Positions 16,265-23,438 of a stretch of DNA of 64,000 bases are shown here, piece after piece (position 1 is the stretch's first letter; each line of letters starts with the position of its first letter). A program made the translations under genes and the position numbers. Source of the stretch: Promethearchaeota archaeon (GTDB lineage Archaea > Asgardarchaeota > Lokiarchaeia > Sigyniarchaeales > SOKP01); the NCBI GenBank assembly GCA_016840165.1, contig JAEOSU010000018.1, forward strand, positions 28,902-92,901, read 5' to 3'. The notes below the pieces were generated by a model. The model was given only the letters and a program-made list of their open reading frames with translations. It did no database searches and had not been told where the DNA came from.

Positions 16265-17770
16265 ATGGAAGAGTTAATTAAATCTTCAATTATTAAATCA
16301 ATAGTATTTTCGATTTATGGAGAGTTAGGACCTCAAGCACTATATATATGGCCTGAAATCATAAAGAAGGATACTAATAGTTCCAATTCTTCATTTAATA
16401 TTGAGGAAAATATTGTATATCTAACCAATAGAGATGCAACTCAAATCGCTATTAAAAATTTGAGTTTATTAATTGGAGATGGTAGCATTTTAGAAAAATC
16501 TAATTTAGATGAATATCGATATTTTGGGATTATTCCCTTTCCTGATTATAACTTAACCTCATTAACATTTTTTCATTTTACGAATGTTAATTATTCAGAA
16601 AAACCCTTACCATCAGCATGTTCGATTTTAATCGATGAATCGAAACGAAGTTTTTTGTATAATAATATCGAGAGATTTAAAGAATTGATTGTAGATTTTT
16701 GTACAACATTAGATAAAGAAAATGCAAAGGAACTTAAGTCTCAAAAAGAGCTCGAATCTTTATTCAAAAACCTTATCAATGAAATTATTTTAATAGAAAA
16801 GGAACCTACAACGCCTATCTCCGCTCATCGAAAACTTAAAATCATTATGGCAGGTCTTGATGATTCTGGAAAAACTTCCTTTTTACTTTCAGTAGATAGA
16901 AAGTATTCTAAATTAATAGGACTTAAACCTACCAGAGGAGCAAAAGTCAATTCGATTGAAGCTTTAGGAGCAACCATCTTTATATGGGATTTAGGCGGTC
17001 AGTTGGGTTTACGTAAAAAATATCTAAATAAAGCTCAATTATATCTCTATGAGGCGGATCTCTTGTTTTATTTTATTGATATTCGAAATAAAGCTAGATT
17101 TAAAGAAAGTATTGAGTATCTAACCAAGATTAAGAACGTTCTAGATGGTTTTGAACAATCCACACCAATTATTTTTATTTTTTCAAAAGGCGATCCTGAT
17201 ATAATTGATTCTAAAGAGATCAAAAATAATATCAAACTAATTACTACGGAATTAGAAAAATTAACTCCCAATGGTAAACCAGAGATCTACAATACAACGA
17301 TATTTCAATTATTTTCCATATTGAGAGCTTTTTCATCGGGAATAGCAAAACTAAGCCCCAACCGAGATTTAATAGAGTTAAATTTAAGTAGATTTTCCGA
17401 ACAAACCCAAACATTTTTAACTTTACTTTTAAGTATGGATGGTCTTGTGCTAGCAGATCATTACACCACCGAAGCATTGAAACTAACTAAAGTGCCGAAA
17501 TCTGAAGAAATCCTTAATATATTTGAAATAACAGCCCCTCAATTTGCAATGTTATTCAAAATTTTTTCAAAATATAGGGCTGTTAAAAAAGATGAGGCAA
17601 TATTCAAGGTCGCAAAATCAGTCATCTTTTTTAAAAGAATTAGGATTTCCGAAACTGATATGTTCCTTTTATTTTTATTAGACGATGAAAAGAAAAAAGA
17701 TCAAATTAATGAGAATTTATCTAGCTTTCTAAATCAAACTCAAGATCTTCTTCTTCGCTATATTTCCTAA
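16265..17770 (+). CDS. Rag/Gtr-like GTPase with N-terminal module and degenerate G4
   Basis: This 501-residue paralogue of the 6131-7543 gene has the same three-part layout. Residues 1-150 are the N-terminal module (L-G-P-Q-A-L-Y-I-W-P; Y-F-G-I-I-P-F-P-D-Y-N-L), with a Ser/Asn insert near 37-45. The G domain has G1 GLDDSGKTS (197-205), switch threonine in K-P-T-R-G, and G3 WDLGGQ (241-246). The C-terminal roadblock-like part follows from about 365. G4 reads SKGD (297-300), not NKxD or HKxD, and G5 is NTTIF. Guanine specificity or affinity may therefore be altered. It is convergent with mtrH, with stops overlapping by four bases. Confidence 0.83.
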   Translation: MEELIKSSIIKSIVFSIYGELGPQALYIWPEIIKKDTNSSNSSFNIEENIVYLTNRDATQIAIKNLSLLIGDGSILEKSNLDEYRYFGIIPFPDYNLTSLTFFHFTNVNYSEKPLPSACSILIDESKRSFLYNNIERFKELIVDFCTTLDKENAKELKSQKELESLFKNLINEIILIEKEPTTPISAHRKLKIIMAGLDDSGKTSFLLSVDRKYSKLIGLKPTRGAKVNSIEALGATIFIWDLGGQLGLRKKYLNKAQLYLYEADLLFYFIDIRNKARFKESIEYLTKIKNVLDGFEQSTPIIFIFSKGDPDIIDSKEIKNNIKLITTELEKLTPNGKPEIYNTTIFQLFSILRAFSSGIAKLSPNRDLIELNLSRFSEQTQTFLTLLLSMDGLVLADHYTTEALKLTKVPKSEEILNIFEITAPQFAMLFKIFSKYRAVKKDEAIFKVAKSVIFFKRIRISETDMFLLFLLDDEKKKDQINENLSSFLNQTQDLLLRYIS

Positions 17771-18669
17771 AATACTTTTTTTAAAGGGGAACGTTCAGAA
17801 ATATTTTTTCGAAGGATTCTTTTACGATAATAGGCATTAACCGCAGCAATCAACGATTGAGCAGGGATTACACACTTTGCAAATTTTACTGGGCCAAAAA
17901 GAACAAAATCTCCTCCAGAATTGATGCAATATGACATTAAAGAGGCGATTGCTCCACATCTGGGTGATTCACCATACTTTTTTACATAATTCCATGCAAA
18001 TATTGCATTTGCGGGGGCAAATCCCGCGGGTAATCCTAATTTTGTCTTAATCATTCTCACAGTTTCAGCATTAATACTAATGGATGGCAAATCTAATACT
18101 GCCGTATCAATCATGATATTTGTAATTCCCGCTTTTTTAGCTTTAGGAATTAAGCTTTCTTCTAAGAACTTTATTTTTTGATCAGGATAAATATATTTAT
18201 TTCCAAATGTTAATAATACAGCGTACTTAACTCCATAAGATTTTAATTTCTGCAACGTTTCGTCATTAGTTGCTTGGTCTATACTATTTAATACTGCTCG
18301 ATCGAGTAAACCAATCTCACCTAATCTTTTTAACGCAGGAATACGAGAACTGTCATTTAATCCATCAACGAGAAAAGGATAATCGACTAAGTCCGCAACA
18401 ATCTCACATTCTCTAATTAATGCTTCAGGATATCCCCCAACTATATCTATCATCCCTTGCATATCAGTATCTTCGATGATCTCCGTGTATTCATTTAACT
18501 CTTTCTCAAGTAATTCTATATCGATATTTCCTGTCTTTTCATCCAATAATGCTGCATGTTTAGTGTAAAAAACGGTTGCGACCATAACGGGAGGATTTTC
18601 TCCTGGCTGACCTCCAATCTTTGTACCAGCTATATTAATTACTTCTTGTTCTTTTTCATATTCTAACAT
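17767..18669 (-). CDS. MtrH-family pterin methyltransferase
   Basis: The 300-residue protein matches tetrahydromethanopterin S-methyltransferase subunit H. It begins E-Q-E-V-I-N-I-A-G-T-K-I-G-G-Q-P-G-E-N-P-P and has G-M-I-D-I-V-G-G-Y-P-E, F-L-V-D-G-L-N-D, and the C-terminal G-F-A-P-A-N-A and A-N-A-I-F-A-W. MtrH moves a methyl group between a corrinoid and the pterin cofactor. In methanogens it belongs to the eight-subunit membrane Mtr complex. No other Mtr subunit is in the window. Solo MtrH homologues elsewhere pair with corrinoid proteins and substrate-specific methyltransferases. The length is near the usual 310. Confidence 0.88.
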   Translation of the reverse strand: MLEYEKEQEVINIAGTKIGGQPGENPPVMVATVFYTKHAALLDEKTGNIDIELLEKELNEYTEIIEDTDMQGMIDIVGGYPEALIRECEIVADLVDYPFLVDGLNDSSRIPALKRLGEIGLLDRAVLNSIDQATNDETLQKLKSYGVKYAVLLTFGNKYIYPDQKIKFLEESLIPKAKKAGITNIMIDTAVLDLPSISINAETVRMIKTKLGLPAGFAPANAIFAWNYVKKYGESPRCGAIASLMSYCINSGGDFVLFGPVKFAKCVIPAQSLIAAVNAYYRKRILRKNISERSPLKKVF

Positions 18670-18744
18670 TTTTTATCATTAATTCTTCTTAATACCTTGA
18701 TTAGCTTTTAGCTTAACTTTTAAATAAAGGTTTGTGTTTAAAAT

Positions 18745-19806
18745 TTAGGATTTATCTTTAGATTTGAGTTTCTGCTTAATCAATGTTCCAGTATAAATTA
18801 TTGATATTATGAATTCAGGTATCCATTTATGTAAAAGTAATATAATAATTGCAGCTATAAAGGAGCTTGCGGCTGAAATTGAAACATGTATACTTTCCCA
18901 TGGATATCCGATATAATACAAATATATTTGAATTAGCATACGAATAATATTGACTACATAAAATATAATCGATGATACGATCAATGATTTTGCCTTGCGC
19001 CATATAATATTTTTGTTAGTTTGCTTATCTTGTGAATGGGGTATGAATAAAATCAATCCAGCGAAGACACAAATAGCTTGAATCCCAGTGCAAAAAGTCT
19101 CAAAATAAATACTTGGCTTATCTGGTATTAAAAAACTCCAATAATATTTACCAACCGGATTGTAAACTGCTTGTGCTCCCATATTGAAAAATGTATTAAG
19201 AAGATATACTGTCTGCTTTACAACAACTTCATGAAGCCAATAGTTTACCTCTAAATCAAAGAAAAGATAAATTAAATAAGAGACTAATGGGGTTCCAATG
19301 GCAAAAATTATTAATGAATTTTTTTTAAAAATATAATTTTTATTTTCAAATTCGATGGAGAGAGACTTTTTTGCCTTAGAATCACTTAGTGAGGGTTCAA
19401 GAGTTTTACTTAATTCTTCTTTTCCATTTATATCGCGAAAATTGTGATTTACTAAAATGTAGATAAAGACAATCAATAACGGAATCATTACTATCCCAAA
19501 ATTGTATTTCGAAATAGATTCCATAACTGAAATTGAAAAGCCGATGAAATATGAAAAAATTAAATTCAAGCTCAAATAGATGATATTCTTCATTTTTATG
19601 TTTAGACTGAACGATTTAGGAAAGGAATAAGTTATAAATAAAAGATGTAAGATGGAAAGTACAATCATTAAAATTATAAAAACGAGATTTATTCCTTCAA
19701 CAGAAGATATAGAGTAAATCCCAAAGAAAAAAGCGATAATTAATTGTAAGGAAAGACCAATGAAAGTTAAGTATTGATTTTTTAAGTTTAATCTCATGAT
19801 TGACAA
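18745..19806 (-). CDS. Archaeosortase/exosortase-family protein
   Basis: The 353-residue polytopic protein has about nine helices and the exosortase/archaeosortase catalytic set in order: C239 in E-T-F-C-T-G-I-Q-A, R289 in V-N-I-I-R-M, and H307 in W-E-S-I-H-V-S-I-S. These enzymes cut and probably transfer surface proteins carrying a C-terminal tripartite signal (short motif, membrane helix, basic residues). The N-terminal ~160 residues, with four or five helices and a charged loop near 125-155, are an addition to the core. Candidate substrates in the window are discussed in the findings. Which sorting motif it reads is not known. Confidence 0.85.
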   Translation of the reverse strand: MSIMRLNLKNQYLTFIGLSLQLIIAFFFGIYSISSVEGINLVFIILMIVLSILHLLFITYSFPKSFSLNIKMKNIIYLSLNLIFSYFIGFSISVMESISKYNFGIVMIPLLIVFIYILVNHNFRDINGKEELSKTLEPSLSDSKAKKSLSIEFENKNYIFKKNSLIIFAIGTPLVSYLIYLFFDLEVNYWLHEVVVKQTVYLLNTFFNMGAQAVYNPVGKYYWSFLIPDKPSIYFETFCTGIQAICVFAGLILFIPHSQDKQTNKNIIWRKAKSLIVSSIIFYVVNIIRMLIQIYLYYIGYPWESIHVSISAASSFIAAIIILLLHKWIPEFIISIIYTGTLIKQKLKSKDKS

Positions 19807-20000
19807 TTCTAATTTTCTTTCATTAGAAAAAGTATTAGTTTTTATAAAATTTTATGAACTATATTTTTATTCATTATATCTTCTTATTCTAAGCTTTAAA
19901 AGGCTATAATGTAAAACAGTTGTAGAAGGGCATTATATAGCGTCGGTAAGATTCAGAAGTATTAAATAAGAAGGTATCCTATTAAGATAATGTTATTTAG

Positions 20001-20055
20001 GAAAAGAATATAAACATTTAGAAATCTATGGAGTAGCATGAATTACAGTGAGTAA
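20001..20055 (+). promoter_or_regulatory. TBP promoter and short upstream frame
   Basis: A purine-rich BRE-like stretch and TATA-like box (gaaaagaatataaac, 20001-20015) sit about 25 bases before 20038, where an ATG opens a five-codon frame ending at 20055. The TBP GTG start at 20048 lies within it in another frame. Transcription would start near 20037, so the leader would be nearly absent. That the short frame is translated is an inference. Confidence 0.4.
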
Positions 20056-20626
20056 AGGGAAAAATAGTTTAACTTATACTATACAAAATATTGTTGTTAG
20101 GTTGAGTTTAAATTGTAATCTAAATTTAGAGAAAATTGAAGATCGTTTTAAAAACTGTTCTTATAATCCAAATAACTTTCCAGGACTTTTTCTACGAATA
20201 AAAGCCCCTAAATCAGTCTTAATTATCTTTAATAGCGGAAAAATCATTTTAACAGGGATTAAACTATTCCAAGATATTGATTACATTTTAGAATATTTGA
20301 TTTCTCAATTCCATCGAGAAAAAATTGTTCAAGTTGATCTAATAAAGAACAATTTTGATGTCAAAGTTGTCAATATTGTTATTACTGCAGACTTAAATAA
20401 TAAAATCGATTTAGATTTAGCTTCATTGTCATTAAAAAATGCTATTTATGATCCAGAAGTCTTTCCAGGATTGATCTACAAACATGATGATCATATAAAA
20501 GGCACCTTCCTAATTTTTAGTACCGGAAAGTTAGTATTTACAGGTATAGCTCAAGAAAGTCTAATAGAGCCCTCTTTAATAAGTCTTGGGCGATTACTTA
20601 AAACTATGGACCTTTTTAAACAGTGA
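20048..20626 (+). CDS. tbp: TATA-box binding protein (TBP)
   Basis: The 192-residue protein consists of two TBP half-repeats. Each has the hallmark Y-x-P-x-x-F-P-G-L segment (Y-N-P-N-N-F-P-G-L and Y-D-P-E-V-F-P-G-L), followed by a strand and S-G-K-I-I-L-T-G or S-T-G-K-L-V-F-T-G. TBP binds TATA boxes with TFB to recruit RNA polymerase. The start is GTG at 20048: an in-frame stop (tga, 20039-20041) lies just upstream, and no ATG precedes the first conserved strand. At 192 residues it is normal for archaeal TBP. It is preceded by a promoter at 20001. Confidence 0.92.
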   Translation: MSKGKNSLTYTIQNIVVRLSLNCNLNLEKIEDRFKNCSYNPNNFPGLFLRIKAPKSVLIIFNSGKIILTGIKLFQDIDYILEYLISQFHREKIVQVDLIKNNFDVKVVNIVITADLNNKIDLDLASLSLKNAIYDPEVFPGLIYKHDDHIKGTFLIFSTGKLVFTGIAQESLIEPSLISLGRLLKTMDLFKQ

Positions 20627-20742
20627 TTATCGAATTTAAAACCTTAATATCATAAGGGTAAAATTTTTTTTTAATTGATAATTCATTACTTTGAAAAAAC
20701 CATCTTATATGAATAATATGGACAATATAAAATCTTGAGTGC

Positions 20743-21480
20743 ATGAATATGTCTGAAAATAATAAAGAAAATCAAGATGATGTAATTAATGAAGAGGAAG
20801 AAGATTCTCATCAAGATGAGGAACCTAAAGAGGCTGAAGAATCAACCACAAAAGCTAAATTTACATTTAAGTGTACTCGTTGCGATGCTTGTTGCCTTTC
20901 GCGAGGTCCCATACCAATTACTTTTTATGATTTAGAATTATGGGCTAAAAACGGTGTAATCGCTAATTTTCTTCCCTATTTAGATATATATAACAAACCA
21001 GATGGCAGCATCGATCTGATAATGAAACCACTTCCTCCCAAACCCAAAGAAGGAGAAGAATCAAAGAGAGATCCATTTAGTCCTGTTCCAATCGAAGAAT
21101 TATTAGAAGAGAAATGCCCTTTATATAATAAAGAGAAGAAAGAGTGTTTAGTATATCAGAATAGGCCTCTTAGCTGTCGAACTTATCCGCTTGAGTATGA
21201 TGGGAAAAATTTTACAATAGTCGATGTTGATTGCCCTGGTTTAAACGAAGAAGGAATGACCAAAGAAGAATTAAAAGAGATGAGAGATACAGCAAAAAGA
21301 ATGTTCTATGAATTGACACGCATGCGAATTACTATACCCGTTTTAAATCAATTAATTACTCAAAAAGTTATGATCGATTTGATGCGACAGAATATGGAGG
21401 CAATGAGCAAAATGTCAGATGAAGACCGAGCAAAATTGGACGAAATCTTTAAGAAGGATCAAGAAGTTCCTGAAGAATAA
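20743..21480 (+). CDS. YkgJ-family cysteine-cluster protein
   Basis: The 245-residue protein has an acidic N-terminus (Glu-rich, 1-38), then the YkgJ-type cluster F-K-C-T-R-C-D-A-C-C-L (about 44-54), with later cysteines in C-P-L-Y, C-L-V-Y, R-P-L-S-C-R-T-Y-P and D-C-P-G-L. The family is annotated as zinc- or iron-chelating and is common in archaea, but its reaction is unknown. A helical, acidic C-terminus (about 175-245) follows. I used the ATG at 20743; a second ATG two codons later is an alternative. The gene stands alone on its strand before 21630. Confidence 0.83.
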   Translation: MNMSENNKENQDDVINEEEEDSHQDEEPKEAEESTTKAKFTFKCTRCDACCLSRGPIPITFYDLELWAKNGVIANFLPYLDIYNKPDGSIDLIMKPLPPKPKEGEESKRDPFSPVPIEELLEEKCPLYNKEKKECLVYQNRPLSCRTYPLEYDGKNFTIVDVDCPGLNEEGMTKEELKEMRDTAKRMFYELTRMRITIPVLNQLITQKVMIDLMRQNMEAMSKMSDEDRAKLDEIFKKDQEVPEE

Positions 21481-21607
21481 ATTTTCTTTCATTTTTCCTA
21501 TTCCTATTTTTTTATTATTAAATGATTTAAATGGGACAACGTTATTTCAGCTTACAATGTAGCACCCGTTTGATTTGATTTAGATATAAGATATAATTGT
21601 GATAGAT

Positions 21608-21626
21608 TGGTTCCAATTAGGAACCA
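21608..21626. terminator. Hairpin between convergent genes
   Basis: The arms tggttcc (21608-21614) and ggaacca (21620-21626) pair perfectly around aatta. A T-rich run follows on the + strand (21627-21638). It lies between the YkgJ-type gene (ending 21480) and the small membrane protein gene on the other strand (stop at 21630), so it could help stop transcription from either side. Archaeal terminators often need only the T-tract, so the hairpin may be incidental. Confidence 0.35.
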
Positions 21627-21629
21627 TTT

Positions 21630-21941
21630 TCACTTTTTATCTAGCATGGTCAAATTTTGTGAATAGTATTTGGCAATTCTCCTGGTTTTTACAACTGTAT
21701 AAATGCTTAGTGCGAGAAATACTGCAATTATCCCTAAAGGTGGTCCAATCGTTAACATCATCATAATGAAATCTCCGAAATCAAAAAATGGTGATGTAAT
21801 AATCATAATAAGGTACGTATAAATAAATGAGAATAGCGTATAAGATGTTAAGATAACGCTTATTAGAGCTATGACAAAAATCCATACCGATTGTTTTTGT
21901 GTTATATTAAACCCAAACCATGTTTCATTCTCTCTACTCAT
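21630..21941 (-). CDS. Small two-to-three-helix membrane protein
   Basis: A 103-residue protein with hydrophobic stretches at about 16-45 and 58-82 and a basic C-terminus (K-T-R-R-I-A-K-Y). The N-terminus M-S-R-E-N-E-T-W-F-G-F-N-I-T lacks a signal peptide pattern. The segment between the helices holds F-F-D-F-G-D-F. No family is recognised. The start is the first ATG after an AT-rich promoter region. Confidence 0.6.
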   Translation of the reverse strand: MSRENETWFGFNITQKQSVWIFVIALISVILTSYTLFSFIYTYLIMIITSPFFDFGDFIMMMLTIGPPLGIIAVFLALSIYTVVKTRRIAKYYSQNLTMLDKK

Positions 21942-22114
21942 TTTATCACTCTCTATTAAAAATGGATTTTAATATCAAAAATTTAACTTAGGTTAATAAA
22001 GGTTATTGTCTTCATATTATATCTGAAAAGCACATTTTTAATCACTTCTGGATAGAAAATGCATGAATTTAAAAATTTAAATTAAAGTTATTTCTACCTA
22101 ACTTTATTTTTCTG

Positions 22115-22133
22115 CCCGAAAGACTTTATAATA
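22115..22133 (+). promoter_or_regulatory. Archaeal promoter (BRE/TATA) of the macro-domain gene
   Basis: A purine-rich BRE-like stretch (cccgaaaga, 22115-22123) is followed directly by the TATA-like ctttataata (22124-22133). The ATG at 22154 is about 26 bases from the box centre, so transcription should start at or near the first codon. This gives a probable leaderless mRNA. Confidence 0.45.
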
Positions 22134-22153
22134 TCATTATCTTAGAACTAATT

Positions 22154-22678
22154 ATGGATGAATTAGTGGTAGATGGCTCGAGAATTAAGTTAGCCAAAGG
22201 AGATATTACCGATTTAGACACAGATGTAATAGTCAACGCGGCAAATGCTCAACTTATTATGGGGGGCGGCGTTGCTGGAGCGATACGACGCAAAGGAGGA
22301 CCAAAGATACAAGAAGAGTGCAATAAAATCGGTGGTACTCATGTTGGAGGTGCCGTGATTACTACTGGTGGAAATTTAAAAGCTAAATATGTAATTCATG
22401 CTGTAGGTCCCCGTATGGGAGAGGGAAATGAGGATGAGAAGTTGAAAAATGCAACTCTTAATAGTCTTAAATTAATGGACGAGAAAAAACTCAAAACGAT
22501 TGCATTTCCCGCTATTTCCACGGGTATATTCGGTTACCCTATTGAAAAATGTGCTGAAATTATGATCGCAACCAGTAAAGAATATTTATCTGCTGATACA
22601 CAGATTCAGGAAGTAATTTTTTGTTTATATTCAAAAAATGATTATGATGTTTTTAAAAAAGAATTAAATTTATATTAA
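22154..22678 (+). CDS. Macro-domain protein (ADP-ribose binding/hydrolase)
   Basis: The 174-residue protein is a complete macro domain. It has D-V-I-V-N-A-A-N (24-31), the glycine-rich G-G-G-V-A-G-A-I (37-44), Y-V-I-H-A-V-G-P-R, and F-P-A-I-S-T-G-I-F-G-Y-P. These are the ADP-ribose pocket residues of MacroD/YmdB-type proteins, which remove ADP-ribose from proteins or O-acetyl-ADP-ribose. The length is typical of a stand-alone enzyme. No ADP-ribosyltransferase is seen nearby. The next gene starts 19 bases on and may be co-transcribed. Confidence 0.9.
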   Translation: MDELVVDGSRIKLAKGDITDLDTDVIVNAANAQLIMGGGVAGAIRRKGGPKIQEECNKIGGTHVGGAVITTGGNLKAKYVIHAVGPRMGEGNEDEKLKNATLNSLKLMDEKKLKTIAFPAISTGIFGYPIEKCAEIMIATSKEYLSADTQIQEVIFCLYSKNDYDVFKKELNLY

Positions 22679-22697
22679 TAAAAATTTATGGACTGCT

Positions 22698-23318
22698 ATG
22701 TCTGAATTAGCAAAGAAATTAACTGAAAAAATCTATAAGAAAATAAATTTTAAACCTAGACTTAAAGTTGATATTGGCGAAAAAGTTAAATTCTATTTCA
22801 GTATCATTGGATGGATAATTATCATTGGTTGTGTTTACTATTGGATTCATTTCTTTATCATAGTACGAATGTATGAACCACTTGTATATACAACTTATTT
22901 AAGCTTAATTTTAATTGGGTTGACTTCTATCTTCAGGTTTGAATCAGTCTTATTAAACTCTATTTCTTGTATTACTTTCTATGGATTCATTAATATCGCT
23001 ATATTTATGATTTCTCAAGTAAACGATTTATTTAGTTTAATTGTTGGGCCAGTTCTTCATCTGTCGATTGCTGTATTCCAGTTATTTATTATTTTTCACC
23101 CAAAGATTCCAATAAGTAAACAGTATCTATTATGGAGCTTCTTGCTATTCCTAATTTTTACGAGTAGTTATGACAGTTTTCAACGTTGGGACGTTATTAC
23201 TGGTTTGTATGATATCGTGCCAACCTCTTTTACCGAGGTTTATTCATTCTATATGCTGATATTTTCAGTTCTTGGAATTTACCTTTATAAGAGAAAATTT
23301 GGAATTTTAGTCAAATAA
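22698..23318 (+). CDS. Polytopic membrane protein, six helices
   Basis: A 206-residue protein with a basic cytosolic N-terminus (1-30) and about six membrane helices (33-55, 61-80, 90-108, 112-132, 145-163 and 180-198). It has no signal peptide, zinc site or enzyme motif. The ending R-K-F-G-I-L-V-K is short and basic. I cannot name a family. It follows the macro-domain gene closely and ends 45 bases before a T-tract. Confidence 0.65.
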   Translation: MSELAKKLTEKIYKKINFKPRLKVDIGEKVKFYFSIIGWIIIIGCVYYWIHFFIIVRMYEPLVYTTYLSLILIGLTSIFRFESVLLNSISCITFYGFINIAIFMISQVNDLFSLIVGPVLHLSIAVFQLFIIFHPKIPISKQYLLWSFLLFLIFTSSYDSFQRWDVITGLYDIVPTSFTEVYSFYMLIFSVLGIYLYKRKFGILVK

Positions 23319-23363
23319 TTAATTAGCTAATAGATCTGAAAAGAACTTTATAGGAATGCATAC

Positions 23364-23373
23364 TTTTTTTTTT
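23364..23373 (+). terminator. T-tract terminator
   Basis: Ten consecutive T on the + strand, 45 bases after the stop of the membrane protein gene and before the PEP synthase gene at 23439. T-tracts of this length are efficient archaeal RNA polymerase terminators. Confidence 0.5.
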
Positions 23374-23438
23374 GTAGTTTAATTATTTTTAAGAAATTCT
23401 CATTATTTAATTAACAAACAATATTAGCATGCTTTAAT

